From Parasphingopyxis marina (GTDB taxonomy: Bacteria > Pseudomonadota > Alphaproteobacteria > Sphingomonadales > Sphingomonadaceae), in assembly GCF_014237875.1 (NCBI RefSeq), contig NZ_JACJVJ010000002.1:1-64000 (forward strand): a stretch of 64,000 bases of DNA. The letters are read 5' to 3'. Positions 53,860 to 62,847 of the stretch are shown in pieces. The notes below the pieces were generated by a model that was not told the origin of the DNA, made no database searches, and saw nothing but the letters and a program-made list of their open reading frames with translations. Position 1 is the first letter of the stretch, and the number at the start of each line of letters is the position of its first letter. The translations under genes and the position numbers were made by a program.

Positions 53860-55026
53860 ATGGCTGACGCCAAACCCGCCCACACGCCCGAAGGAGCGAC
53901 GGGCGTATTGGTTCTGGCGGACGGGACATGCGTCTGGGGCAGGGGCTTCGGCGCGGAAGGCGATGCGACCGGCGAGGTCTGCTTCAACACATCGATGACC
54001 GGCTATCAGGAGATCATGACCGATCCCTCCTATGCCGGACAGATCATCACCTTCACCTTTCCCCATATCGGCAATGTCGGCGCGAACCCCGAGGATATCG
54101 AGGCGACCAACGCCCATGCGCTCGGCTGTATCGTGCGCGAGGATGTGACAGACCCGTCCAATTTCCGCTCCACCCAGCGCTTCGATCAATGGCTTGCGGC
54201 GAACGGCCGGATCGGGCTGGCCGGTGTCGATACGCGCGCGCTGACCCGGATGATCCGCGCGAAAGGCGCGCCCAACGGCGTGATCGCGCACAGCAAGACG
54301 GGCGAATTCGATATCGCGGCGCTGGCGAAGAAGGCGTCGGAGTGGCCGGGGCTGGTGGGCATGGACCTCGCCAAGGACGTCACGACCGCGCAGCTATATG
54401 ATTGGCGCGACGGCCTCTGGCAGCTCGGGCAGGGCTATGCGCTGGGCGAGGGCGACGATGCTGCCCGCCCGCATGTTGTCGCAATCGACTATGGCGCAAA
54501 GCGCAATATCCTGCGCAATCTCGTCGCCGCCGGTGCGCGGGTGACGGTGCTGCCGGGTACCGCTTCAACCGAAGACGTGATGCACCACGATGCCGACGGC
54601 TATTTCCTCGCCAACGGCCCTGGCGATCCCGCGGCGACCGGCGATTATGCGGTGCCCGTGATCCGGGCGATGCTCGATACCGGCAAGCCGCTCTTCGGCA
54701 TCTGTCTCGGCCACCAGATGCTCGGCCTCGCCATGGGCGCGAAGACGATCAAGATGCACCAGGGCCATCGCGGCGCGAACCATCCGGTGAAACGCCTCGC
54801 CGACGGCCGCGTCGAGATCACCAGCATGAACCACGGCTTCGCGGTCGATATCGACAGCCTGCCCGACGGCGTGAAGGCGACGCATGTCAGCCTGTTCGAC
54901 GGCTCGCTCTGCGGGCTGGAGCTGGAGGACTATCCGGCGTTCAGCGTGCAATATCATCCCGAGGCGAGCCCGGGGCCGCAGGACAGCACCTATCTGTTCG
55001 GGAAGTTCGTGGATCGGCTCAGATGA
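53860..55026 (+). CDS. carA: Carbamoyl phosphate synthase small subunit CarA
   Basis: A 388-residue glutaminase subunit that feeds ammonia to CarB for carbamoyl phosphate, the precursor of arginine and pyrimidines. The N-terminal CPS domain has FNTSMTGYQEIMTDPSYAGQ. The amidotransferase domain has nucleophile Cys282 in FGICLGHQM and the His-Glu pair in YHPEASPGP. An AAGGT site precedes ATG 53860. Its stop is embedded in an ATGATG that starts the next small gene. Confidence 0.97.
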   Translation: MADAKPAHTPEGATGVLVLADGTCVWGRGFGAEGDATGEVCFNTSMTGYQEIMTDPSYAGQIITFTFPHIGNVGANPEDIEATNAHALGCIVREDVTDPSNFRSTQRFDQWLAANGRIGLAGVDTRALTRMIRAKGAPNGVIAHSKTGEFDIAALAKKASEWPGLVGMDLAKDVTTAQLYDWRDGLWQLGQGYALGEGDDAARPHVVAIDYGAKRNILRNLVAAGARVTVLPGTASTEDVMHHDADGYFLANGPGDPAATGDYAVPVIRAMLDTGKPLFGICLGHQMLGLAMGAKTIKMHQGHRGANHPVKRLADGRVEITSMNHGFAVDIDSLPDGVKATHVSLFDGSLCGLELEDYPAFSVQYHPEASPGPQDSTYLFGKFVDRLR

Positions 55027-55337
55027 TGTTCAAGCGCACGGGCATCTCTTTCGGCCTTCTTATCGGGTTTTCGTCGATCATCGGATGTTCGGGTTCCGCG
55101 CGAGCCGAACAAGGCGGAAATTCCATGCATGCCAAATTGGACCGCATTTCGGCTGACTGCGGCACGCCCACCGAGTGGTTGATCGTTCGGGAGGGGGGAG
55201 CTGTTGAGGTAAGGCCGTCCCCAGATGGCACTTACGAAGAGGTAGACTGTGTGTTGGCTGGATTGCGCGACGCACAAATTTACAATTTGGGTTTCGTCGG
55301 GAACGAGGCGCCGCCCGCTGACGGAATAGAACGATAA
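55023..55337 (+). CDS. Small lipoprotein encoded between carA and carB
   Basis: A 104-residue protein starting at ATG 55023, which overlaps the carA stop (ATGA), and ending at TAA 55335-55337 directly against the carB ATG. The N-terminus is a lipoprotein-type signal (FSSIIGCSG, Cys22). The mature part has two more cysteines (SADCGTP, EEVDCVLAG) and ends in YNLGFVGNEAPPADG. The family was not recognised. Codon use is slightly more AT-rich than in carA and carB. Its complete fusion into carAB by overlaps implies real translation. Confidence 0.78.
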   Translation: MMFKRTGISFGLLIGFSSIIGCSGSARAEQGGNSMHAKLDRISADCGTPTEWLIVREGGAVEVRPSPDGTYEEVDCVLAGLRDAQIYNLGFVGNEAPPADGIER

Positions 55338-58300
55338 ATGCCCAAACGTACCGACATCTCCTCCATCCTCATCATCGGCGCGGGCCCGATCATCATCGGC
55401 CAGGCGTGCGAGTTCGATTATTCGGGGACGCAGGCCGTGAAGGCGTTGAAGGAGGAGGGCTATCGCATCGTCCTCGTCAATTCGAACCCGGCGACGATCA
55501 TGACCGATCCCGACCTCGCCGACGCGACCTATGTCGAGCCGATCACGCCCGAGATCGTCGCCAAGATCATCGCCAAGGAGCGCGCCGAACGGCCCGACGA
55601 CAAGCTTGTCGTGCTGCCGACGATGGGCGGGCAGACGGCGCTCAATACGGCGCTGGCGCTGGACGCCGACGGCACGCTGGAAAAATACGGCGTCGAGTTG
55701 ATCGGCGCGGATGCCGATGCCATCGACAAGGCCGAGGATCGCGAGCGCTTTATCGCGGCGATGGAGCGGATCGGACTGGAAAGCCCGCGCTCGGCCATCG
55801 CCGCCGCGCCGCCGATCAAGGACGATGCCGGCAAGATCACCGGCTATGATCGCGCCCAGGGCTTTGCCAATGCCGTGCAGCTGATGGACGATATCGGGCT
55901 GCCCGCGATCATCCGCCCGGCCTTTACCCTGGGCGGCACCGGCGGCGGCGTTGCCTATAACCGTGAGGAATTTGAATATTATGCCCGCACCGGCATCGAT
56001 GCTTCGCCGGTTGCGCAGATCCTGATCGACGAAAGCCTGCTCGGCTGGAAAGAATATGAGATGGAGGTCGTTCGCGACAAGAACGACAATGCCATCATCA
56101 TCTGCAGCATCGAGAATATAGACCCGATGGGTGTGCATACCGGCGACAGCATCACCGTCGCGCCCGCGCTGACGCTGACGGACAAGGAATTCCAGATCAT
56201 GCGCAACGCGAGTATCGCGGTGCTGCGCGAGATCGGGGTGGAGACCGGCGGATCGAACGTCCAGTTTGCGGTGAACCCGGAAGACGGCCGGCTGGTGGTG
56301 ATCGAGATGAACCCGCGGGTCTCGCGCTCCTCGGCGCTGGCCTCCAAGGCGACGGGCTTTCCCATCGCCAAGGTCGCTGCGAAACTGGCGGTCGGCTACA
56401 CGCTCGACGAGATCGACAACGATATCACCGGCGTCACGCCGGCGAGCTTCGAGCCGACCATCGACTATGTCGTGACGAAAATCCCGCGCTTCGCTTTCGA
56501 GAAGTTCAAGGGCGCCGAAGCGGTGCTGGGCACGGCGATGAAATCGGTCGGCGAGGTCATGGCGATCGGCCGCAACTTCCACGAGAGTTTGCAAAAGGCA
56601 TTGCGCGGGCTCGAGACGGGACTTGTCGGGCTCAACTGGGTCGATGAGCTTCATGACGCGCCGCGCGCGCGGATCGAGGCAGCGCTTTCCGAGGTTTCGC
56701 CCGAAAGGCTGTTGGTGATCGCCCAGGCCCTGCGCGAGGGTTTCAGCGTCGAGGATGTTCACGCGATCACCAAATATGATCCCTGGTTCCTGGAAAGGCT
56801 GGCCGAGATCGTCGCTGCGGAGCGCGAGGTGATCGACAATGGCCTGCCCAACGATGCCGTGGGGCTGCGCAAGCTGAAGGCCATGGGCTTTTCGGACAAT
56901 CGGCTGGCGCGCCTTGCCCTGGCTTCCGTCCATGTTGCCGACGGCATGGAAAAGGCCGCTTACAGCCCCGGCCTGATCGGCGAGGCGATGCAGGCGATGG
57001 CCGGCGCGGTGACCGAGACGCAGGTCCGCGAACTGCGCCACAAGCTCGGCGTGCGCCCGGTCTTCAAGCGGATCGACACATGCGCGGCCGAGTTCGAGGC
57101 GAAGACACCCTATATGTATTCGACCTATGAAGCACCCGTCTTCGGTGAGCCCGAATGCGAGGCGATGCCGAGCGACCGGAAAAAGGTCGTGATCCTGGGC
57201 GGCGGACCGAACCGGATCGGGCAGGGGATCGAGTTCGACTATTGCTGCTGCCACGCCTGTTTCGCGCTGGAAGAGCAGGGCTACGAAACTATCATGATCA
57301 ACTGCAACCCGGAAACGGTGTCGACCGATTACGACACCTCGGATCGCCTCTATTTCGAGCCGCTGACCGCCGAGGATGTGCTCGAGATTCTTGCCGTCGA
57401 GCAATCGAAGGGCGAGCTTGTCGGTGTGATCGTCCAGTTTGGCGGCCAGACGCCGCTGAAGCTGGCGCAGGCGCTCGAGGATGCGGGCATCCCGATCCTC
57501 GGCACATCGCCCGACGCCATCGATCTGGCCGAGGATCGGGAGCGCTTCGCGGCGCTTGTCTCGAAGCTCGGCCTCAAGCAGCCCGATAATGGCATTGCGC
57601 GCTCCAAGGAGGAGGCGCTCGCCGTCGCCCGGCGGATCGGATACCCGGTGCTGATGCGCCCGAGCTATGTGCTGGGCGGTCGGGCGATGGAGATTGTCGA
57701 CAGCGACGCCCAGCTCGAGGATTATATCGAAACCGCCGTGCAGGTGTCGGGTGACAGCCCGGTACTGATCGATCAGTATCTGCGCGACGCTATTGAAGTG
57801 GATGTTGACGCGATTGCCGACGGCACCGATGTCGTGGTGGCCGGGGTGCTCCAGCATATCGAGGAAGCCGGCGTTCATTCGGGCGACAGCGCCTGCACCT
57901 TGCCGCCCTACAGCCTGCCGCCGGAGATCATCGCCGAGATCGAAAGGCAGACCGATGCGCTGGCCCGCGCCCTCAGCGTGCGCGGCCTGATGAACGTCCA
58001 GTTCGCGATCAAGAATGGCGAGGTCTATCTGATCGAGGTCAATCCGCGCGCCAGCCGCACCGTGCCTTTCGTCGCCAAGGCGATCGGCCATCCGGTAGCG
58101 AAGATTGCCGCGCGGGTGATGGCGGGCGAGATGCTGGCCGACCTGCCCGTGATAGACCGCGCGATTGATCATATCGCCGTGAAGGAAGCGGTTTTCCCCT
58201 TTGCGCGCTTCCAGGGCACCGATCCGGTGCTGAGCCCCGAGATGAAATCGACGGGCGAGGTGATGGGCATCGACAATGATTTCGCGATCGCCTTTGCCAA

Positions 58301-58742
58301 GTCCCAGCTTGCGGGGGGAGTGACCCTGCCCACCGGCGGCAAGGTCTTCATTTCGGTCAAGCAGGGCGACAAGGATCATATCCTCGAACCCGCCAAGGCC
58401 CTTGCCAGCTATGGCTTCGCGATCGTCGCGACCGGCGGCACCGCGGATTTCCTGATCGAAAACGGCGTTGCGGCGGAGCGCATCAACAAGGTCGCGCAGG
58501 GCAGGCCGCATATCGTCGACGCCATTGTCGATGGCGATATCGCCCTAATTTTCAATACGACCGAGGGTTGGCAATCGCTCAAGGACAGCGCTTCCATCCG
58601 GAAATCGGCGGTTTCCAGCCGGATTCCCTATTTCACGACGGCTGCCGCCAGCGCGGCCGCGGTCAGGGCGATCGGTGCCTTGAGGACAACAGAACTTGAA
58701 GTGAAGCCGCTTCAGGCTTATTATCCGGTCGCCGATCGCTGA
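55338..58742 (+). CDS. carB: Carbamoyl phosphate synthase large subunit CarB
   Basis: A 1134-residue enzyme with two homologous ATP-grasp halves that phosphorylate bicarbonate and carbamate, plus a C-terminal allosteric domain. The first half begins [21 protein letters not shown]; the second begins [20 protein letters not shown]. The allosteric domain near the end ([25 protein letters not shown]) is where UMP and ornithine act in other species. Its ATG abuts the lipoprotein gene stop with no gap. Confidence 0.98.
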   Translation: MPKRTDISSILIIGAGPIIIGQACEFDYSGTQAVKALKEEGYRIVLVNSNPATIMTDPDLADATYVEPITPEIVAKIIAKERAERPDDKLVVLPTMGGQTALNTALALDADGTLEKYGVELIGADADAIDKAEDRERFIAAMERIGLESPRSAIAAAPPIKDDAGKITGYDRAQGFANAVQLMDDIGLPAIIRPAFTLGGTGGGVAYNREEFEYYARTGIDASPVAQILIDESLLGWKEYEMEVVRDKNDNAIIICSIENIDPMGVHTGDSITVAPALTLTDKEFQIMRNASIAVLREIGVETGGSNVQFAVNPEDGRLVVIEMNPRVSRSSALASKATGFPIAKVAAKLAVGYTLDEIDNDITGVTPASFEPTIDYVVTKIPRFAFEKFKGAEAVLGTAMKSVGEVMAIGRNFHESLQKALRGLETGLVGLNWVDELHDAPRARIEAALSEVSPERLLVIAQALREGFSVEDVHAITKYDPWFLERLAEIVAAEREVIDNGLPNDAVGLRKLKAMGFSDNRLARLALASVHVADGMEKAAYSPGLIGEAMQAMAGAVTETQVRELRHKLGVRPVFKRIDTCAAEFEAKTPYMYSTYEAPVFGEPECEAMPSDRKKVVILGGGPNRIGQGIEFDYCCCHACFALEEQGYETIMINCNPETVSTDYDTSDRLYFEPLTAEDVLEILAVEQSKGELVGVIVQFGGQTPLKLAQALEDAGIPILGTSPDAIDLAEDRERFAALVSKLGLKQPDNGIARSKEEALAVARRIGYPVLMRPSYVLGGRAMEIVDSDAQLEDYIETAVQVSGDSPVLIDQYLRDAIEVDVDAIADGTDVVVAGVLQHIEEAGVHSGDSACTLPPYSLPPEIIAEIERQTDALARALSVRGLMNVQFAIKNGEVYLIEVNPRASRTVPFVAKAIGHPVAKIAARVMAGEMLADLPVIDRAIDHIAVKEAVFPFARFQGTDPVLSPEMKSTGEVMGIDNDFAIAFAKSQLAGGVTLPTGGKVFISVKQGDKDHILEPAKALASYGFAIVATGGTADFLIENGVAAERINKVAQGRPHIVDAIVDGDIALIFNTTEGWQSLKDSASIRKSAVSSRIPYFTTAAASAAAVRAIGALRTTELEVKPLQAYYPVADR

Positions 58743-58820
58743 TCCCGACAATTTGTGCGGAAAAAGCAGGCGGACCCGAAAGGACCGCCGCACGGCAATG
58801 TTTTGACGAAAGGTAGGGCA

Positions 58821-59300
58821 ATGGCGACTATCGAAAAAATGCCGATGCTTCTGGAAGGCTATGACTGGCTGCGCACGGAAGTGAAGCGCCTGAAGGAAAT
58901 CGAACGCCCCGCGGTGATCGACGCGATCGAGGAAGCGCGCGCCCATGGCGATCTTTCCGAGAACGCCGAATATCATGCGGCGAAAGAGCGGCAGGGCCAG
59001 ATCGAGGCGCAGATCGGCGATTATGAAGACCGGCTGACGCGTGCCCAGGTGATCGACCCGAAAGAGCTTTCGGGCGACAAGGTCGTGTTCGGCGCGACCG
59101 TCCACCTGCTCGACGAGGACGACAAGAAGATCAAATACCAGATCGTCGGCGAGATCGAGGCGGACGCCAAATCGGGCAAGATCTCCTACAGTTCGCCGCT
59201 GGCGCGGGCGCTTATCGGCCGCAACAAGGGCGACGAGATCGAGTTCACCGTGCCCGCCGGCGACAAATATTATCTGATCGAGAAGATCGAGTTCGTCTAG
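58821..59300 (+). CDS. greA: Transcription elongation factor GreA
   Basis: A 159-residue factor that rescues backtracked RNA polymerase by stimulating transcript cleavage. The N-terminal coiled coil has the acidic tip [17 protein letters not shown] with its conserved Asp-Glu pair. The C-terminal FKBP-like domain has [22 protein letters not shown] 58821 has AAAGG upstream; an earlier in-frame start at 58755 is rejected. It follows carB by 78 bp and is 22 bp before the rhomboid gene. Confidence 0.97.
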   Translation: MATIEKMPMLLEGYDWLRTEVKRLKEIERPAVIDAIEEARAHGDLSENAEYHAAKERQGQIEAQIGDYEDRLTRAQVIDPKELSGDKVVFGATVHLLDEDDKKIKYQIVGEIEADAKSGKISYSSPLARALIGRNKGDEIEFTVPAGDKYYLIEKIEFV

Positions 59301-59322
59301 GCGCGGGCGAGGAGGGTCTTTC

Positions 59323-59946
59323 ATGAACTGGCAGACGCGCCTCGCCCATTCATCGCCGACCGAACGGATCATCGGCGTCACCATCCTGTGCTGGGCGGTG
59401 ATCGCCTTGTTCCGCCTGCAGCTATGGGCCTTCGGTTTTGGCGGTTTCGTGCCGCTGCGGTTCGACGGGCTGGACGTCCCGGGCGCGCTGCCTGCCGTGC
59501 TGACGCCGCTGTCGGCGACCTTGCTTCATGCGGATTTCCTGCATGTCGCCTTCAACATGCTGCTGATGTTCGTTTGCGGCAGGGGAGTCGAAAAACTGAT
59601 CGGCGGCACCGGGCTTTTCGCGCTCTATATCGTCGGCGCCTATGTCGCGGCGGCCGGGCATTATCTTTTCAACATGGATAGCGCCGCGCCGATGATCGGG
59701 GCGAGCGGCGCGGTATCGGCCGTAATCGGCGCCTATGCTCTGCTCTATTCGAAGCCGCGCAACGGCGTCGGCGGCTGGCAGCATGTCGCTTCGCTGGCGG
59801 GGGCGTGGATTTTCATCCAGTTGCTGATCGCATTGACGACGCTGGGATCGCCGGCACCGGTCGCCATCATGGCGCATATTTTCGGGTTTATCGCGGGCCT
59901 CGCGCTGGCGCGGCCGCTGTTGCTCTGGCGTTATCGCAACGCCTAG
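59323..59946 (+). CDS. Rhomboid family intramembrane serine protease
   Basis: A 207-residue membrane protein with about six helices. The catalytic Ser128 is in GASGAV and the His185 dyad partner in AHIFGFIAGLALA; the L1/helix-2 HADFLHVAFNMLLMFVCG segment is also typical. Rhomboids cut membrane-anchored substrates; the substrate here is unknown. A GAGGAGGG site precedes ATG 59323. It follows greA closely on the same strand. Confidence 0.92.
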   Translation: MNWQTRLAHSSPTERIIGVTILCWAVIALFRLQLWAFGFGGFVPLRFDGLDVPGALPAVLTPLSATLLHADFLHVAFNMLLMFVCGRGVEKLIGGTGLFALYIVGAYVAAAGHYLFNMDSAAPMIGASGAVSAVIGAYALLYSKPRNGVGGWQHVASLAGAWIFIQLLIALTTLGSPAPVAIMAHIFGFIAGLALARPLLLWRYRNA

Positions 59947-59953
59947 TTAGAGG

Positions 59954-60190
59954 CTATTTCCTGGCGCGTCTGATCTGTTCCGGTTCCAGAAGCCGGTGCA
60001 GGTGGACGACGACATATTTCATCTCCGCATCGTCTACCGTCTGCTGCGCCCTTGCGCGCCAGGCCTCTTCGGCTTCCTCGTAATTGGGAAAGATGCCAAC
60101 AAGATCCATCGAATCGAAATCGTTGAAATCAAGGGTTTGCGGGTCGGAAACGCGTCCGCCGAACACGAGGTGGAGATTGTTGTCGCTCAT
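59954..60190 (-). CDS. DUF4170 family small protein
   Basis: A 78-residue protein typical of a small alphaproteobacterial family. The pattern LHLVFGGRVSDPQ, then DLVGIFPNYEEAEEAWRARAQQTVDDA and YVVVHLHRLLEPE is clear. It has no signal peptide or known catalytic motif. ATG 60190 is chosen because upstream residues do not fit the family. It is convergent with the rhomboid gene and downstream of the MlaC-family gene. Confidence 0.85.
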   Translation of the reverse strand: MSDNNLHLVFGGRVSDPQTLDFNDFDSMDLVGIFPNYEEAEEAWRARAQQTVDDAEMKYVVVHLHRLLEPEQIRRARK

Positions 60191-60272
60191 GGCGCGCGCC
60201 TTAATCGAAAGGCGCGGCCAATGCCAGCCACTTCCTACGCGCTGCTTGCGAAAATGCCCCGGAATGCGCGTG

Positions 60273-60872
60273 TCAGGCGCCCCGCGATTCCATGAAGGCA
60301 ACGAGCTGATCGAACCCGCGGCGCTGGATATAGGCGTCGAAATCCTGCCGCTGGTTAAGCGTCAGGTTAATATTGGCGACGCGCATATTGTACACCTGAT
60401 AGCGGCTGCCCGAACGCGTCAGATACCAGATCGCCGAAACCGGGCGCGAGCCGGGATTGGTGATCCGCGTCTGGACGAGATAGCTGCTACCCTGCTGGCG
60501 GGCGTTGATCACCTCGACATTGGCGCGCGAATAGCTGGAAAGCCGGTCGGCATAGGTGCCAAGGATGAAGCCCGGCAGCGCGCGGCGATAGGCCGAATAT
60601 TGGGCCGGCGTGATCTGGTTGCGCCAGCGGCCGAGCAGCTGGTCTCCGATCGCCTCGACCGCAAAATGCTGGCCGAGCAGCGAACGGAACTGACCGCGGC
60701 GCTGGGCTTCGCTGCCGGACCGCAAAACGGCGAGTCCGTCGGAAGCCAATGTTTCGACAAAGGCCGAAGGATTGGATTGGCTGACAGCCGCGGAGGCCGG
60801 CGTAACGAGAGCCGGGGCGGCGATGCCTGCGGAAAGCATGGCACCCAAAGCGAGCTTGGAAATACGCAACAT
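60273..60872 (-). CDS. MlaC/Ttg2-family phospholipid-binding periplasmic protein
   Basis: A 199-residue exported protein of the MlaC (Ttg2D) family, which shuttles phospholipids between membranes. Signal peptide to PASA (about residue 28), then the ATPase-independent carrier domain with YRRALPGFILGTYADRLSSY, VQTRITNPGSRPVSAIWYL and NMRVANINLTLNQRQDF. No mlaA, B, D, E or F gene is beside it, so its partners must be elsewhere or it may serve a hopanoid or other lipid route. It has GAGGTAAAAA before the ATG and a likely promoter at 60910-60937. Confidence 0.88.
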   Translation of the reverse strand: MLRISKLALGAMLSAGIAAPALVTPASAAVSQSNPSAFVETLASDGLAVLRSGSEAQRRGQFRSLLGQHFAVEAIGDQLLGRWRNQITPAQYSAYRRALPGFILGTYADRLSSYSRANVEVINARQQGSSYLVQTRITNPGSRPVSAIWYLTRSGSRYQVYNMRVANINLTLNQRQDFDAYIQRRGFDQLVAFMESRGA

Positions 60873-60909
60873 TTTTTACCTCAATATCCTGCTATTACAG
60901 CGTGTTAAC

Positions 60910-60937
60910 TGTATAGCGGAAGGCGGATGAACGGCAA
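60910..60937 (-). promoter_or_regulatory. Candidate sigma-70 promoter of the MlaC-family gene
   Basis: On the minus strand TTGCCG (60932-60937) and TATACA (60910-60915) are separated by 16 bp. They lie about 40 nt before the ATG at 60872. Both hexamers deviate from TTGACA/TATAAT by one or two bases. Confidence 0.5.
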
Positions 60938-60960
60938 TTGAACTGACCGCAAACGCCGCG

Positions 60961-61431
60961 CTATTCGTCGCCACGCGCTTTCTTCGCAGCGGCGGAACCG
61001 GCTTCGCTGGCGGCAATCTTGGCCTCGTCGATCACTTTTTTGGCCGTGTCGCGGGCGGTATCTTTCACGAAGCCGAGGCCGTCGATCTTCTCTTCCCCGA
61101 CCGCGCGGGCCGCCTTGGCCGCTTCTCGGGCGCGATCGGTGATCTGGTGGCCGTAAGGGCCGAGCAATTCGGTTTCCCGGCGGGTGCGCGGCAGCAAGGC
61201 GCCGATCAGCATCCCGATGCCGAGCCCGCCGACCAGCGCGGCGAGCGGATTGCCGTCGACGGTTTCCGCCGTCACGCGGCGCGCATCGGAGGCGCGCTCA
61301 CGGGCGCTGGCATAATATTCGCTCGTTCGCGCTGCGGCGCTCTCATAAGCTTCTTCGGCCTTGGCGCGCGTTGCGCGATAGGATTCGCGAACCGTGTCGC
61401 CGGCTTTTTTTGCGCTGTCCTTAACACTCAT
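60961..61431 (-). CDS. YqjD/ElaB (DUF883)-like membrane-anchored helical protein
   Basis: A 156-residue protein with a long amphipathic helix rich in Lys, Glu and Ala, one hydrophobic Gly-rich segment (LAALVGGLGIGMLIGALLP) and a second helical half. This resembles YqjD/ElaB-type inner-membrane proteins that bind ribosomes in stationary phase, though membrane anchor position differs. A perfect AGGAGG lies 7 nt before ATG 61431. It is the last of four tightly packed genes. Confidence 0.7.
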   Translation of the reverse strand: MSVKDSAKKAGDTVRESYRATRAKAEEAYESAAARTSEYYASARERASDARRVTAETVDGNPLAALVGGLGIGMLIGALLPRTRRETELLGPYGHQITDRAREAAKAARAVGEEKIDGLGFVKDTARDTAKKVIDEAKIAASEAGSAAAKKARGDE

Positions 61432-61433
61432 CG

Positions 61434-61820
61434 TCATACCTCCTCGGATATCTGCTTGGGCGTCGGATCGGGCCGCGGCCGGACGCCTTTCGGTTTCTTG
61501 GCTGCCTGGGCGCGTGTTTCCGCGCGCTTTTCCCGGTGGCTGCGAAGGGTTTTCGTGACTGCCTTTGCGATCGGCCTGCGGAACAGCAAAAGCCCGATGG
61601 CGGTTCCGGCGGCAATCAGGGTTCCGGGGCGTTTGCGCACCGCATTGCCCATCTGCGCCGCCGCCCGGGCGGCATGTTCCTTCACCTGTTCGAACGCCTC
61701 ATCGGCAATGTTGGCGGGCGTGGCGCGCGCCTGTGCGGTTTCGACGGAATCGAACCAGCGGGATCGCGCCAGGCGTTCCTCGATCTTCGCATCGGCCAGG
61801 CGTTGTTCGGCGGTCTTCAT
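61434..61820 (-). CDS. Unknown single-helix membrane protein
   Basis: A 128-residue basic protein with a helical N-terminus (MKTAEQRLADAKIEERLARSR), one hydrophobic segment (GTLIAAGTAIGLLLFRRPIAK), and a Lys/Arg/Pro-rich tail. It resembles small DUF3618-type proteins in plan only; no firm family call is made. Its ATG overlaps the stop of the upstream gene (ATGA). Confidence 0.7.
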   Translation of the reverse strand: MKTAEQRLADAKIEERLARSRWFDSVETAQARATPANIADEAFEQVKEHAARAAAQMGNAVRKRPGTLIAAGTAIGLLLFRRPIAKAVTKTLRSHREKRAETRAQAAKKPKGVRPRPDPTPKQISEEV

Positions 61821-62245
61821 GCGTCGACTTTCTCCACTGCCGGCGCGCCGGTCGTCAGCTCGTCGGGAACGGGATCCTCGGGAAGCCAGGGCAGGTCGTC
61901 ATTGTCGAGCAATTGATCGTCGAGATCGGGAAAGCGGCGAACGGCCGCATAACCGAGCCCAACGGCGATGGCGAGGCCGCCGCCGCCGACGATGATGCCA
62001 GCGAGAAATGGTCCGGTATATTGCGCTAGGCTGACGACCAGCGCCAGCATCAGCGCCACGCAGGCGGCTGCGGCGATCAGCACGGCGCTGAGCATCAGCA
62101 GGGCCGACATCCGGGCCTGCGAAATGCGATAGAAGATCAGCGCGCGGTAAAGCTTCAGGCGCGCCCGGGCGAACCGCTCGCCGTCCTCGAACAGGCGGGC
62201 GAGCAATTCGCCATAGGCAATGTCCTCGCGCCCGTTATCGCTCAT
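61817..62245 (-). CDS. Holin-superfamily-III-like (Phage_holin_3_6) membrane protein
   Basis: A 142-residue protein with a short soluble N-terminus, two closely spaced transmembrane helices (SALLMLSAVLIAAAACVALM and FLAGIIVGGGGLAIAVGLGY) and an acidic C-terminus. It fits the Phage_holin_3_6 family, which is found in bacterial stress operons with YqjD-like proteins and is not itself a sign of prophage. Both ends overlap the neighbouring genes by 4 nt. Confidence 0.75.
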   Translation of the reverse strand: MSDNGREDIAYGELLARLFEDGERFARARLKLYRALIFYRISQARMSALLMLSAVLIAAAACVALMLALVVSLAQYTGPFLAGIIVGGGGLAIAVGLGYAAVRRFPDLDDQLLDNDDLPWLPEDPVPDELTTGAPAVEKVDA

Positions 62246-62703
62246 GCCTCGTCCCGATCTCCAAGCCCCGATTTGACGAGGCGGGCGATCGCGAAGCCGG
62301 CAACCGCGGCAATGCCGATTGCGACGACCGGGCTCTTGCGGACGAGCGCCTTGGCGTCATCCAGCAAATCGTCGACATCCTTGGCTTCGATCTTTTCGGC
62401 AAAGCTCGAAATCGCGCCGGCGGCCCAGCGTGCATATTCGCCATAATCTTCGCCGAGGCGCTGGTCGACCGATTGCGCGGCGTCGTCCATCGCAGCCGAG
62501 ATTTCCCGGATCGTGCCCGTGGCCTTCTCCTTGCCGTCGCGCGCATAGTCTCGGGCCTTGCCCGTAGCCTGCGATTTCAGGGTCACGGCTTCTTCCTTGA
62601 TCCGAGCCTTGGCCTTGGCGACCGTGCCGCCTTCCTCTTCCTCGAGCGTGTCGATCACGCTGTCGGTGCCTTCGGGCAGTTTTTCTGTCTTTGCAGCCAT
62701 CAT
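62242..62703 (-). CDS. YqjD/DUF883-like stress envelope protein, first gene of operon
   Basis: A 153-residue helical protein: acidic N-terminus, a long Lys/Glu/Ala-rich amphipathic helix, and a C-terminal membrane anchor (SPVVAIGIAAVAGFAIARLV), the plan of YqjD/ElaB proteins. GGAG is 5 nt before ATG 62703 and 8 nt before a second ATG at 62700. It heads the four-gene unit, with a near-consensus EcfG-type promoter about 40 bp upstream. Transcription diverges from eno. Confidence 0.75.
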   Translation of the reverse strand: MMAAKTEKLPEGTDSVIDTLEEEEGGTVAKAKARIKEEAVTLKSQATGKARDYARDGKEKATGTIREISAAMDDAAQSVDQRLGEDYGEYARWAAGAISSFAEKIEAKDVDDLLDDAKALVRKSPVVAIGIAAVAGFAIARLVKSGLGDRDEA

Positions 62704-62740
62704 TCTAACTCCGTAACGAATTGCCACTTCATCATAAATA

Positions 62741-62765
62741 AGCGTGTGAAAGGCAATTGAGTTCC
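62741..62765 (-). promoter_or_regulatory. Candidate EcfG-type (general stress response) promoter
   Basis: On the minus strand GGAAC (62761-62765), 16 bp, then CGCT (62741-62744). The consensus for alphaproteobacterial EcfG sigma factors is GGAAC-N16/17-CGTT, so only one -10 base differs. It is about 40 bp before the first gene of the envelope operon, whose protein types are often in this regulon. Confidence 0.5.
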
Positions 62766-62847
62766 GCCTGTCGGGTCTTTCCTACAGCATTTGCTTCGCG
62801 CGCGCAGCAAGGATAGAGCCAAAAGGTAAATCCGGCATTTCCTGTAA

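Noticed and set aside
54990-58511. Very long open frame (over 1100 codons) antisense to carB
   Set aside because: carB is unmistakable on the plus strand; GC-rich codon use leaves the opposite strand free of stops. The translated antisense is rich in Arg, His and Asp with no family pattern.
61817-62245. Prophage remnant suggested by a holin-like protein
   Set aside because: No lysin, integrase, portal or tail genes are near. Holin superfamily III-like proteins are common in bacterial stress operons of this kind.
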